This document shows, one piece after another, positions 43,698 through 51,496 of a DNA stretch of 51,524 bases. Made by a program: the position numbers and the translations under genes. Numbering within the stretch: position 1 is the stretch's first letter; the number at the start of each line of letters is the position of its first letter. A model generated the notes under the pieces. It saw nothing but the letters and a program-made list of their open reading frames with translations, did no database searches and had not been told where the DNA came from. This stretch comes from Bacteroidota bacterium (lineage in GTDB: Bacteria > Bacteroidota > Bacteroidia > Flavobacteriales > Weeksellaceae): the NCBI GenBank assembly GCA_023458535.1, contig JAEWYW010000031.1:1-51524 (forward strand), read 5' to 3'.

Positions 43698-43728
43698 CGA
43701 AAAAACCTTCGAAAAAATCGAAGGTTTT
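43698..43728 (-). terminator. Terminator of the rpsF-rpsR-rplI operon
   Basis: The stem AAAACCTTCGA (43702-43712) pairs with TCGAAGGTTTT (43718-43728), loop of five A, with a T run on the reverse strand. It starts 23 bases after the rplI stop. Confidence 0.85.
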
Positions 43729-43751
43729 GTATCATTTACTGATTGGGTTGA

Positions 43752-44261
43752 TTAAGCCTCTTCAGTGTTTGCTTCCTCTTTTTTTGCTTCAGCTTTAGGA
43801 GCTGCTTCTACAGGAGCGTCTGATACAACTTCGAATGGATAGTTGTACTCAACATTTCTGTGAAGTCTGATAAGCGCTTCAAATTTACCAGTTCTCTTGA
43901 TAGTGTTACCAGGAATTTTGATATATTTTTTGTCTACTTCTACACCAGCTTTAGCCAATTCTTCAGATAGGTTGATATTGTTGATAGATCCGAAAAGTTT
44001 GTCACCAGTACCTACTTTAGCAGCGATGGTAACATTTGTTTTCTTCAATTTTTCAACGATAGCGTTTGCGTTAGCTATTAACTTAGCTTCTTCTTCTTTT
44101 CTTGCTTCCAAAGTAGCTTCTAGGGCAGCTTTGTTTTTAGGAGTAGCTAAAAGTGCTAAACCTTGAGGCAATAAGAAGTTTCTAGCGTAACCTGGTTTTA
44201 CATTTACTGTATCAAACTCAAGTCCTAAGTTTTCTACGTCTTGTTTTAGGATAATTTCCAT
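43752..44261 (-). CDS. rplI: 50S ribosomal protein L9
   Basis: Large-subunit protein bound near the L1 stalk. The N-terminal domain shows the family start (MEIILKQDVENLGLEFDTVNVKPGYARNFLLP read in part), with GYARNFLLPQGLA at about 24-36. A connecting helix rich in Glu/Lys/Ala follows, then the C-terminal domain with LFGSINNI near 89 and VEYNYPFEVV near 137. At 169 residues it is about 20 longer than the usual 148-150, with an Ala/Glu/Lys tail (KAEAKKEEANTEEA). It is the last gene of the operon, after a 129-base spacer that holds two repeat arrays. Confidence 0.97.
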   Translation of the reverse strand: MEIILKQDVENLGLEFDTVNVKPGYARNFLLPQGLALLATPKNKAALEATLEARKEEEAKLIANANAIVEKLKKTNVTIAAKVGTGDKLFGSINNINLSEELAKAGVEVDKKYIKIPGNTIKRTGKFEALIRLHRNVEYNYPFEVVSDAPVEAAPKAEAKKEEANTEEA

Positions 44262-44278
44262 TGTTGTTGTCCGTTTTA

Positions 44279-44315
44279 GAGTTCCGAGTTTCGGGTTTTA
44301 TAAGTTCCGAGTATC
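44279..44315. repeat. Degenerate 7-nt repeat array 1 in the rpsR-rplI spacer
   Basis: The units GAGTTCC, GAGTTTC and GGGTTTT (44279-44299) follow each other exactly, then after two bases AAGTTCC and GAGTATC (44302-44315). The consensus is roughly GAGTTYC. The phase is kept within each block, so these are tandem heptamers, not a chance motif. Confidence 0.6.
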
Positions 44316-44353
44316 TTCACTGCGTTAGAATTTAATATTAATTCAGCAACAAA

Positions 44354-44388
44354 AGCCAAAAGCTAAATGCTAATGGCAAATTGCAATT
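44354..44388. repeat. Degenerate 7-nt repeat array 2 in the rpsR-rplI spacer
   Basis: Five units in exact 7-nt phase: AGCCAAA, AGCTAAA, TGCTAAT, GGCAAAT, TGCAATT. The invariant positions are G2 and C3, followed by an A/T-rich part. It is adjacent to, but different in sequence from, array 1. Confidence 0.6.
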
Positions 44389-44390
44389 TT

Positions 44391-44693
44391 TTATTTTAAT
44401 AAATCTGCTACGTAAGGCATTAAAGCTAAATGTCTAGCTCTTTTGATAGCTGCAGATACTTTTCTTTGATATTTAAGAGAAGTTCCTGTGTAACGTCTTG
44501 GTAAGATTTTACCTTGTTCGTTCACGAATTGTAATAAGAAATCAGCATCTTTATAATCTACGTGCTTAATTCCGAATTTTTTGAATCTACAATATTTCTT
44601 TTCAGATTTTGTATTGATATCAAGTGGTGTTAAGAATTTTACTTCAGATTCTCCACCAGCTGAGGCTTGTTTAGCCATATCATCTATTGCCAT
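44391..44693 (-). CDS. rpsR: 30S ribosomal protein S18
   Basis: Small-subunit platform protein that binds 16S rRNA next to S6. At 100 residues it has a longer N-terminus than E. coli S18 (75 residues), followed by the family core KKYCRFKKFGIKHVDYKD, then LQFVNEQGKILPRRYTGTSLKYQRKV and AIKRARHLALMPYV. The order rpsF-rpsR-rplI is conserved in bacteria. It starts 31 bases after the rpsF stop. Confidence 0.97.
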   Translation of the reverse strand: MAIDDMAKQASAGGESEVKFLTPLDINTKSEKKYCRFKKFGIKHVDYKDADFLLQFVNEQGKILPRRYTGTSLKYQRKVSAAIKRARHLALMPYVADLLK

Positions 44694-44724
44694 GTCTTGT
44701 CTTTTTTAGAAATTGGGTTAATAA

Positions 44725-45066
44725 TTAAGCTTTAGCTGCTTTTACTTTTGCTCTTCTTGTTACAGCATAATCTATAGCATGCTTGTCTAGTTTTGTAGTA
44801 AGGTAACGGATTACTCTTTCGTCACGCTTAAATGCTAATTCTAAATCAGCTACTACTTCACCTTCACCTCTAAACTCAATTAGAGTATAGAATCCATTCT
44901 TTTTCAATTGGATTGGGTAAGCTAGTTTTTTTAATCCCCAGTTTTCTTTAGCAACGATTTCGCAACCTTTTTCTTTTAAAAGGTCTTCAAATTTTTTCAC
45001 TGCTTCCTCCACCTGAGCGTCAGATAGAACGGGAGTTAAAATGAAAACAGTTTCGTAATTGTTCAT
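44725..45066 (-). CDS. rpsF: 30S ribosomal protein S6
   Basis: Small-subunit platform protein that pairs with S18. At 113 residues it has the family start NNYETVFILTPVLSD, then WGLKKLAYPIQLKKNGFYTLIEF near 43-65 and LAFKRDERVIRYLTTKLDKHA near 78-98, ending in a basic KVKAAKA tail. It is the first gene of the operon, with a full promoter at 45098-45129. Confidence 0.97.
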   Translation of the reverse strand: MNNYETVFILTPVLSDAQVEEAVKKFEDLLKEKGCEIVAKENWGLKKLAYPIQLKKNGFYTLIEFRGEGEVVADLELAFKRDERVIRYLTTKLDKHAIDYAVTRRAKVKAAKA

Positions 45067-45097
45067 AATAAATAAATTTGTTAATTATTTCGAGGTG

Positions 45098-45129
45098 CAA
45101 AAGTAAGAAATATATTTTGTTTTCACAAA
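45098..45129 (-). promoter_or_regulatory. Promoter of the rpsF-rpsR-rplI operon
   Basis: On the reverse strand TTTG (45129-45126) is followed after 20 bases by TACTTTTG (45105-45098), a full Bacteroidetes promoter. The start site would be about 25 bases before the rpsF ATG, so the leader is short and leaves little room for an S6:S18-binding RNA element. Confidence 0.8.
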
Positions 45130-45200
45130 TGGCAATTGTTTCATAATAGATTTATTTTATGGTACTGAGTTTAATGTGGTTTTACATTTAAGGAAATGAG

Positions 45201-45228
45201 AAGGCTATCTCTGGAATGAGATAGCCTT
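45201..45228. terminator. Hairpin after the T9SS cargo gene
   Basis: A perfect 11-bp stem (45201-45211 with 45218-45228), loop of six, 21 bases past the stop of the cargo gene. No T run follows on either strand, so intrinsic termination is uncertain. It may protect the 3' end of the mRNA. Confidence 0.5.
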
Positions 45229-45249
45229 TAATAAATTATGTTATATCTT

Positions 45250-45975
45250 CTATTTTTTTAAGAGTTTTTGTGTAGTTATTCCGCCAGTTGTGGTAATCTT
45301 TAATAGATAATTACCAGTGGTTAACCTAGAAACATTTGTTTCGATCTTGTTGGTATTAGTTGCTTCAGATATAACTACTTTACCAGTGGTATCATATACT
45401 TCAAATTTCAAAATTTTGTCCGCAGATTCAATAGTTAGAATATCAATCACGGGATTAGGGTAGATACCCACTTTCTTTTTATGGTTGATTTCTGTTGTAG
45501 CTAAGGTGTTGGTAACATTTACAGTATAATCTTCAGCCTGACCATAATCTGAACCAACACAAGGATCGATCAAATCTGGCGCATCTGCTAAAGTTCCATA
45601 TATTTTTTTTACTCTCATTCTTGTGTTTCCAAGGGCTGCATTGGCGGGAACTGCAATAGAATGCACTGCCTGGATACCATCGGTTCCGGTAGAGTTGGTA
45701 ATAGTTTGGGTGATTTCATACACTTCCCCAGCATCGTTTAGAATTCCGTTCTGATTCCAATCAATAAATACTGCAAAACTATTCTCCCAATTTCCTCCAG
45801 TATTCCCTTTTAATGTAATGTCATAGGATTGGCTAGTTGTAACATTAGCTATTTGAGATAAGAAAAATTCATGAGAATCTCCATCTAAAGTTGCTGATGT
45901 CGTATTGTTGATGCCAGCGAAATTAACAAGGGTTATAGGTTCAACGTTTTCACCAAAGAAATCTTCAAAAACCAA
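45250..45975 (-). pseudogene. C-terminal part of a frameshifted T9SS cargo protein (GEVED domain and type A sorting domain)
   Basis: This frame continues the protein that begins at 46582. It opens in mid-domain (read in this frame from 45984: YCGPLVFEDFFGENVEPITLVNF), a typical GEVED-domain start, then FAVFIDWNQNGILNDAGEVYE near 70 and DYGQAEDYTVNV near 140. The last 75 residues are a T9SS type A sorting domain: VGIYPNPVIDILTIES, FEVYDTTGKVV, TGNYLLKITTTGG, ending QKLLKK. Only a TTG at 45975 could serve as a separate start, and the fragment has no signal peptide, so it would not be secreted alone. Confidence 0.8.
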
Positions 45976-46582
45976 TGGTCCGCAATAAAGTTATAGGAGG
46001 AGCTACATATGTATAGTCCACCTTAATATTGTCTATTAATAATAAGAATTTATCATTGCTATTATTAACAAATGCTACTCTCACATTTTGCCCTATATAA
46101 GGCGTCAAGTCTGCTGCCCTACTTGTCCAAGAAGCGCTTTCTGCTACGGTCGAATAAATTTGAACTGTGAAATCAGCAATCGTACTTCCTCCATTTGGTG
46201 ATAACATCACCTTATAACCATCACGATAAGAATTGTCTTGAGCTTTAGCATCCCAATAAAGAGTAGGCGAAGTTCCTGAAATTGCAATTGTTGGAGAAAT
46301 CAGCCAATCATTTGATGTTCCAGCTGGATCATAATATGATGTGCTAACTGCTGCAAAATTACCTGCGGGACCTCCAAAATTACCGTCTGCACCAGCTCTG
46401 TCAATTCTATTCCAACCACTAGTAATAAAATCTACATCCGAATCAGGAGTTAAACCGTCCTGATCAATTGTTGTCCACGCAGAGATGCCTGGACCATTTC
46501 CGTCAAAGTCTTCCTGGAGTATTTGGCTGAAACCAAACAATGGCAAAGTTAGTAGTGATGCCGTGAGTAAAATTTTTCGCAT
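45965..46582 (-). pseudogene. N-terminal part of a frameshifted T9SS cargo protein (choice-of-anchor J-like domain)
   Basis: 205 residues with a signal peptide (MRKILLTASLLTLPLFGFSQ) and an adhesion-type domain containing EDFDGNGPGISAWTTID, SNDWLISPTIAISG and PTLYWDAKAQD near 107, as in the choice-of-anchor J (MAM-like) domains of flavobacterial surface proteins. The frame ends in TLLRTIGF and a stop. A one-base change near 45987-45989 would join it to the downstream frame and give a normal protein of about 445 residues. Whether this is a real mutation or a sequencing error cannot be told from the sequence alone. Confidence 0.8.
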
Positions 46583-46751
46583 AATATTTTGTTTTTGTAA
46601 TTCACAATTTAGTGATTTGTTTTGAATTTTGCAAATTTTAACAAAATAATATTTGTTAATGCGGTGATTTATTGAGTGTGCTATGGTTTTTTATGTGTAT
46701 TTATGTAGTTTTCGTAAAATGAAAATTGATATATTTCTTATTTACATAACA

Positions 46752-46783
46752 TAAAAAAGCCTCCGATAATTTCGAAGGCTTTT
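46752..46783 (-). terminator. Terminator of the E2 acyltransferase gene
   Basis: A stem of 46755-46766 with 46772-46783, one mismatch, and on the reverse strand a T run. It lies just past the stop of the E2 gene. Confidence 0.8.
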
Positions 46784-46788
46784 GATTT

Positions 46789-48108
46789 TTATATTTCAGT
46801 ATTTAAATCCCAGTTTTCTAAGTAGTCGTGAACATGCTTAAGCATCATTCCGCCCAACGATCCGTCTACCACTCTGTGGTCATAAGAGTGCGACATGAAC
46901 ATCAGGTTTCTAATAGCGATAACATCTCCATCTTTGGTTTCTAAAACCGCAGGTTTTTTCACAATCGCACCAATGGCCAATATCGCTACCTGTGGCTGTG
47001 GGATGATAGGTGTACCCATTAAGTTTCCAAAACTACCAACATTAGAAATGGTATAAGTAGCCCCTTGAGTATCTTCCGGTCTTAATTTTTTGTTTCTTGC
47101 TCTGTAAGCTAAATCGTTAATGGCTTTTGCTAATCCAGAAAGTGATAATTGATCGGCGTTTTTGATAACAGGTACAATTAAATTTCCGTCTGGTAAAGCA
47201 GTAGCCATACCAATATTTATATTCTTTTTCTTGATAATTTGATCTCCGTTAACAGAAACATTAATCATTGGAAAGTCCTGAATTGCTTTTACTACAGCTC
47301 TTACGAATATCGGCATGAAAGTAAGTTTCTCACCTTCTCTCTTTTCAAAAATAGCTTTATGCTTGTTTCTCCATTTTACGACGTTGGTAACATCTGTTTC
47401 AATGAAAGAAGTAACGTGTGGTGCAATTTGTTTGGCTTTCACCATGTTTTCAGCAATAAGTTTTCTCATTCTGTCCATTGGGATAATCTCATCACCCGCT
47501 GCCGTTGAAATAGTAGAAACAGGTGTTGCCACAGGAGCAGAAGCGTTTGCTTGAGGAGTGCTAGGAGCCGTTGAAGGAGTTGCCGCCGTTTGTGGTTGAG
47601 ATCCTCTGTTGGAAACATAAGCTAAAATATCTTCCTTCGTAATTCTTCCTTCTAATCCACTTCCTTTAATGGTTTTAAGTTCGGTTTCAGAAATTTTCTC
47701 TTCCTGAGCGATGCTTTTTACAAGCGGTGATAGATATAAATCTCCTGAAAATTCTTGTGTGGAGGTCGCGGCAACCTGTAACGGTGCCTCAACAGTTTTT
47801 AAAGTTTCGGAATCAGGCGTTGTCGCATCTTGTGCTGGAGCAGCTTCTGCACTTGCACTTCCTTCACCTTCAATTTCTAAAATAGCGATGGCTTCACCTA
47901 CTTTTGCAACTTCATCTTTTTGTTTAAGAATTTTTACAATTTTCCCTGAAACAGGCGTAGGTACGTCAGAATCCACTTTGTCGGTAGCAATTTCTACCAC
48001 GGAATCATCTTCTTTCACACTATCACCCTCGTTGAATAACCAACTGATAACGGTAGCTTCCATCACACCTTCACCCATGGAAGGAAGCAATAACTTATAT
48101 TCTGCCAT
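46789..48108 (-). CDS. 2-oxo acid dehydrogenase E2 component (dihydrolipoamide acyltransferase)
   Basis: A 439-residue core subunit of a pyruvate, 2-oxoglutarate or branched-chain 2-oxo acid dehydrogenase complex. Lipoyl domain residues 1-80 have the lipoylated Lys44 in EIATDKVDSD. An Ala/Thr/Ser/Pro-rich linker follows, then the peripheral subunit-binding domain (LSPLVKSIAQEEKIS...GRITKEDILAYV) near 125-168. A second Ala/Pro linker leads to the catalytic domain ending SYDHRVVDGSLGGMML near 405, with the active-site His and Asp. The particular complex cannot be decided here: E1 and E3 are not adjacent. The GEGVMEATVISW start favours the branched-chain type. Confidence 0.92.
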   Translation of the reverse strand: MAEYKLLLPSMGEGVMEATVISWLFNEGDSVKEDDSVVEIATDKVDSDVPTPVSGKIVKILKQKDEVAKVGEAIAILEIEGEGSASAEAAPAQDATTPDSETLKTVEAPLQVAATSTQEFSGDLYLSPLVKSIAQEEKISETELKTIKGSGLEGRITKEDILAYVSNRGSQPQTAATPSTAPSTPQANASAPVATPVSTISTAAGDEIIPMDRMRKLIAENMVKAKQIAPHVTSFIETDVTNVVKWRNKHKAIFEKREGEKLTFMPIFVRAVVKAIQDFPMINVSVNGDQIIKKKNINIGMATALPDGNLIVPVIKNADQLSLSGLAKAINDLAYRARNKKLRPEDTQGATYTISNVGSFGNLMGTPIIPQPQVAILAIGAIVKKPAVLETKDGDVIAIRNLMFMSHSYDHRVVDGSLGGMMLKHVHDYLENWDLNTEI

Positions 48109-48128
48109 TTTCGATTTTTAGATTTTGA

Positions 48129-48136
48129 CAAATATA
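48129..48136 (-). promoter_or_regulatory. -7 promoter box TATATTTG for the E2 gene
   Basis: A perfect TAnnTTTG on the reverse strand, 20 bases before the E2 start codon. Confidence 0.55.
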
Positions 48137-48170
48137 TAAAAAAAATCGGTTTTTTTAAAGATTTGGTAAT

Positions 48171-48998
48171 TTATGAAAACTGAATATAGATATTTTCACC
48201 CACATTCAAGCCGAAAAGTGACTTGGCGCCATTGTTTTTACTGCCTTTATAAATGGTAAGTTCTAGCAGTTCTGAATCATTAAAAATTGCGGCAGATTGC
48301 CCATGATAGTTGGTCTCGTTCTCCCAATCTTCTACCAATGCGGTGTACTGACTGTAAATTTTGGATAAACTTAGGTTTCTAAATTTAATAGTGAAACTTT
48401 CATAAATCAAACTTGTTTTTTCGAAGAAAGACTTACTGATATTGGAGATGATATTCCCGAAATTGTCAATATACATCACTTCACCAATAATCATTTTTTC
48501 ACCTTCGTTATAAACTGCTCGCGGGAAGGACAAGTCTTTTACGGCTTTTATTTTTCTGCCAATTACCTCGGGAAGACCACCATTGGCTAAATGTATGGCT
48601 GCAGGTGCAAAAATATCTGTAGAAGTGAAGTGAACCTGATCGTCGAATCTTGCATTGAATGTAAGCTCAAAAATAGCTTCGGGCTGAATATCAAAAAAAA
48701 TTAAGCTGAGTAATCCATTGTCTGCTGCAATAAAATACGACCCGTCGGCTTTATATATAATGTTCTTTCTTGATTTATGAAAAAAACTGTCCACACACAA
48801 AATATGAATACTTCCCTTTGGGAAATGCTTGTAGGCATTTCGCACAATATATGAGGTTTGAAGCAGGTTGTATGCTTGAATTTCGTGGGTGATGTCTATA
48901 ATATTAACATCGGATTTTAAAGATAAAAGTTGACCCTTAATGGCGGCAACTCTATAATCTACGTTTCCAAAATCTGATGTAAGTGTAATAATAGACAT
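48171..48998 (-). CDS. SAM hydroxide adenosyltransferase (DUF62 family)
   Basis: A 275-residue member of the fluorinase/chlorinase-like fold that in most bacteria hydrolyses S-adenosylmethionine to adenosine and methionine. Visible are the N-terminal ITLTSDFGNVDYRVAAIKG near 3-21, IIDITHEI near 39, the VDSFFHKSR region, FIAADNGLLSLIF near 100 and the second-domain VMYIDNFGNIISNI near 175, all family motifs. The frame opens at 49082, but a -7 box at 49019-49026 lies inside that extension, so ATG 48998 is used. It is divergent from phoH. Confidence 0.88.
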   Translation of the reverse strand: MSIITLTSDFGNVDYRVAAIKGQLLSLKSDVNIIDITHEIQAYNLLQTSYIVRNAYKHFPKGSIHILCVDSFFHKSRKNIIYKADGSYFIAADNGLLSLIFFDIQPEAIFELTFNARFDDQVHFTSTDIFAPAAIHLANGGLPEVIGRKIKAVKDLSFPRAVYNEGEKMIIGEVMYIDNFGNIISNISKSFFEKTSLIYESFTIKFRNLSLSKIYSQYTALVEDWENETNYHGQSAAIFNDSELLELTIYKGSKNNGAKSLFGLNVGENIYIQFS

Positions 48999-49018
48999 TA
49001 AAATGGGTTGTGTTTTTG

Positions 49019-49026
49019 CAAAGTTA
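49019..49026 (-). promoter_or_regulatory. -7 promoter box TAACTTTG for the SAM hydroxide adenosyltransferase gene
   Basis: A perfect TAnnTTTG on the reverse strand, 20 bases before the chosen start, inside the longer open frame. It supports the shorter reading. Confidence 0.6.
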
Positions 49027-49122
49027 TTTAAAATCTTAGGAAAGAGAAGAAATTTAGGGCAAAGAATTGCTGTAATAAACAAATAATAGTAATTTTAGAA
49101 AAATTAAAAAAATAAACGATAC

Positions 49123-50088
49123 ATGTTTGAACTGAATTATGATGTAACAGATATTGATCCTAAAGAATTTTATGGCGTAAATAATCAATATTTTAATTTA
49201 ATAAAATCCACTTTTCCGACACTTAAAATAACGGGAAGAGATCACTATATTTTTGCGATGGGCAATCAAGAGGCTTTGGATATTTTGAAACAGAAGCTGG
49301 ATGACATTGTTGCTTTTATCTCAAAAAATAACAGAATAGAATTGAAAGATGTTGAAAACATTCTCAATATCAAAAATGACTATGAAAAACAGTTGGTTTT
49401 TGACCAGGATATTATTGTAAAAGGTGTTAGTGGTAAAGTAATTAAAGCTAAAACCACCAATCTTAAGAAACTCGTTAAAGAAACTGAAAAAAAAGACATG
49501 GTTTTTGCTATTGGTCCTGCTGGAACAGGTAAAACCTATACAAGTGTTGCTTTGGCAGCAAAAGCCCTGCGAGATAAAGAGGTAAAAAGAATCATCCTAA
49601 CACGTCCTGCCGTGGAGGCTGGAGAAAGTTTAGGTTTTCTACCAGGCGACATGAAAGAAAAGTTGGATCCCTATATGCAACCTTTATATGATGCGCTTCG
49701 AGATATGATTCCACATGAAAAACTTGAAGGTTTTATTGAAAAGAAAGTCATTGAAATTGCACCATTGGCATTTATGAGAGGTAGAACTTTAGATGAAGCC
49801 TTTGTAATTTTAGATGAAGCGCAAAATACTACTCATTCTCAAATGAAAATGTTCTTAACAAGAATGGGTATGAATGCAAAATTCATCATTACGGGCGATC
49901 CTAGTCAGATAGATTTACCGCGAAATCAACATTCTGGTTTAAAGGAAGCCATGAGAATTCTTAAAGACATTAAGGAGATAGGTTTTGTTCACCTCACAGA
50001 AGAAGATGTTGTTCGACATCCTGTGGTTAGAAAGATTATTTCAGCATATGGCGAAGAGGATAAAAGACTTCGTAATGAAAGCAATTAG
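49123..50088 (+). CDS. PhoH-family ATPase
   Basis: A 321-residue cytoplasmic P-loop ATPase of the PhoH/PhoL (YbeZ) type, linked in other bacteria to rRNA maturation and RNA turnover with YbeY. A KH-like N-terminal part (LKITGRDHYIFAMGNQEAL near 34-52) is followed by Walker A GPAGTGKT at 131-138 and RPAVEAGESLGFLPGD near 163. AFMRGRTL near 210, Walker B FVILDEAQNTT near 226 and TGDPSQIDLP near 256 complete the set. It matches YbeZ more than the toxin-fused PhoH2. Confidence 0.93.
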   Translation: MFELNYDVTDIDPKEFYGVNNQYFNLIKSTFPTLKITGRDHYIFAMGNQEALDILKQKLDDIVAFISKNNRIELKDVENILNIKNDYEKQLVFDQDIIVKGVSGKVIKAKTTNLKKLVKETEKKDMVFAIGPAGTGKTYTSVALAAKALRDKEVKRIILTRPAVEAGESLGFLPGDMKEKLDPYMQPLYDALRDMIPHEKLEGFIEKKVIEIAPLAFMRGRTLDEAFVILDEAQNTTHSQMKMFLTRMGMNAKFIITGDPSQIDLPRNQHSGLKEAMRILKDIKEIGFVHLTEEDVVRHPVVRKIISAYGEEDKRLRNESN

Positions 50089-50126
50089 AAAAAAATACTT
50101 TTTTAAGAAATTTTAACTTTTTTATT

Positions 50127-50155
50127 TTTGTATATCATTTGTTTTTATATATTTG
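50127..50155 (+). promoter_or_regulatory. Promoter of the beta-barrel protein gene at 50185
   Basis: TTTG at 50127-50130 and TATATTTG at 50148-50155 with a 17-base spacer fit the Bacteroidetes promoter pattern, 29 bases before the ATG. Confidence 0.65.
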
Positions 50156-50184
50156 ATGCGATAATATATAAGAATTAATATAAA

Positions 50185-50832
50185 ATGAAAAAAACATTAT
50201 TTGCTGTTGCGTTGGTTACAATGGGATTAGTTAGCGCACAAGAATTTAGATTTGGACCAAAAGGAGGGTACTCTATGTCATCTTTAAACATGAAAGTGCC
50301 TGGTGTCACACTAACAAAAGATCCAATGCACACTTTCTATGTGGGTGGCTTGGCAGAATATAAAATAAATGACAAATTTGCTGTACAAGGTGAAGCGTTA
50401 TATTCTGCACTTGGAGGAAAGTATCATATAAATGATGATGAAGATATTTTTGATGGAATGTCTACAAAAGTAACATTACAATCAGTACTAGTTCCTATTT
50501 CTGCTAAATATTTTATCACAGAAGGCTTTTCTGTTTCTGCAGGAGCTAGCTTTGGTTTAATTATGTCCGCAAAAGCAAAAACTGTATTTGATGGAGGGAT
50601 GAATATTCCTGGTGTAGAATTAGAAGCAAGTGATGAGGAAGATATAAAAGACGACTTAAATTCATTAAATATTGCCCCTTTCATAGGTGTAGAATATGCT
50701 TTTGAAAATGGTTTCTTTATCGACGCTAGATACAATTATGGAATTTCTGAATTATCTAAGCATAAAGATGAATTTACAATGAAAAACAGCTTCGCGCAAG
50801 TAGGAGTTGGTTTCAAATTTGGTGGTAACTAA
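50185..50832 (+). CDS. Outer-membrane beta-barrel (porin-family) protein
   Basis: A 215-residue secreted protein with a signal peptide (MKKTLFAVALVTMGLVSAQ) and alternating beta strands such as FRFGPKGGYSMSSL, FYVGGLAEYKINDKFAVQGEALYS, SVSAGASFGLIMSAKAKT, FIDARYNYGISEL and a terminal strand ending VGVGFKFGGN. The last strand ends in Asn after Phe-Gly-Gly, not the usual aromatic residue. This is the small OmpA-like or OMP_b-brl barrel fold common in Bacteroidetes. No specific function is known. Confidence 0.82.
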   Translation: MKKTLFAVALVTMGLVSAQEFRFGPKGGYSMSSLNMKVPGVTLTKDPMHTFYVGGLAEYKINDKFAVQGEALYSALGGKYHINDDEDIFDGMSTKVTLQSVLVPISAKYFITEGFSVSAGASFGLIMSAKAKTVFDGGMNIPGVELEASDEEDIKDDLNSLNIAPFIGVEYAFENGFFIDARYNYGISELSKHKDEFTMKNSFAQVGVGFKFGGN

Positions 50833-50854
50833 CATACGAATTATAAAATAACAG

Positions 50855-50887
50855 AAAGGCTGAGGATTTTCATTCTCAGCCTTTTTT
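50855..50887 (+). terminator. Terminator after the first beta-barrel gene
   Basis: A 10-bp stem AAAGGCTGAG (50855-50864) with CTCAGCCTTT (50875-50884), loop of ten, and a T run. It separates the two barrel genes into two transcripts. Confidence 0.88.
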
Positions 50888-50956
50888 ATGATTTTTATCA
50901 ATTTTCTTTTGAAGGAACAATTTTTGATGCTCTGTCTGCATTAAAATTTAATTTAA

Positions 50957-51469
50957 ATGAAAAAATTACTTTTATTAGGGATGTTCGCGCTGATTGGAGG
51001 TGCTGCCCAAGCCCAAGAAGGTTTTAAATTAGGTGCACACGTTGGTGCGCCACTTGGTAATGCTGCAGATGTTGCATCGGTAACGCTGGGGATTGATGCT
51101 GCTTATATGTGGAATATTACAAAAGGTTTAGACATTGGTGCAACAACAGGTTATTCTCATTTCTTTGGTAAGGATGATTTTAATGATTTTGGATTTATTC
51201 CTGTGGCTGCTGCAGGTAAATATAAGTTTGATAAACTTCCCCTTTTTGTGGCATTAGATTTAGGAGCTGCAATCTCCACAGATAATGATAGAAACAGTGG
51301 ATTGTATGTGGCACCTAAAGTGGGTTACCAAATGAAGAATACAGAATTGTACTTAGGTTTCCAAAACATCAGCAGTAAGTATAAAAACCACAATGGCTAT
51401 CATTGGCATGGTAACGATAAATTTAATTTTGGAGCCATCAACTTCGGAGTTAATTTTTACTTGAAATAA
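50957..51469 (+). CDS. Outer-membrane beta-barrel protein
   Basis: A 170-residue secreted barrel protein with a signal peptide (MKKLLLLGMFALIGGAAQAQ). Its strands include FKLGAHVGAPLG, TLGIDAAYMWNIT, LDIGATTGYSHFFG, FIPVAAAGKYKF, LFVALDLGAAIS, GLYVAPKVGYQM and the terminal FGAINFGVNFYLK. It is related in style but not obviously in sequence to the barrel at 50185-50832. It is rather short for eight strands, so a small barrel is likely. The gene lies 70 bases after the upstream terminator. Confidence 0.8.
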   Translation: MKKLLLLGMFALIGGAAQAQEGFKLGAHVGAPLGNAADVASVTLGIDAAYMWNITKGLDIGATTGYSHFFGKDDFNDFGFIPVAAAGKYKFDKLPLFVALDLGAAISTDNDRNSGLYVAPKVGYQMKNTELYLGFQNISSKYKNHNGYHWHGNDKFNFGAINFGVNFYLK

Positions 51470-51496
51470 AATTAATCGTATTCATAAATAATTAAT

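Noticed and set aside
44262..44390. Structured regulatory RNA between rpsR and rplI
   Set aside because: No stable stem-loop beyond weak pairing was seen. The regular feature of the spacer is the 7-nt repeat period, reported separately.
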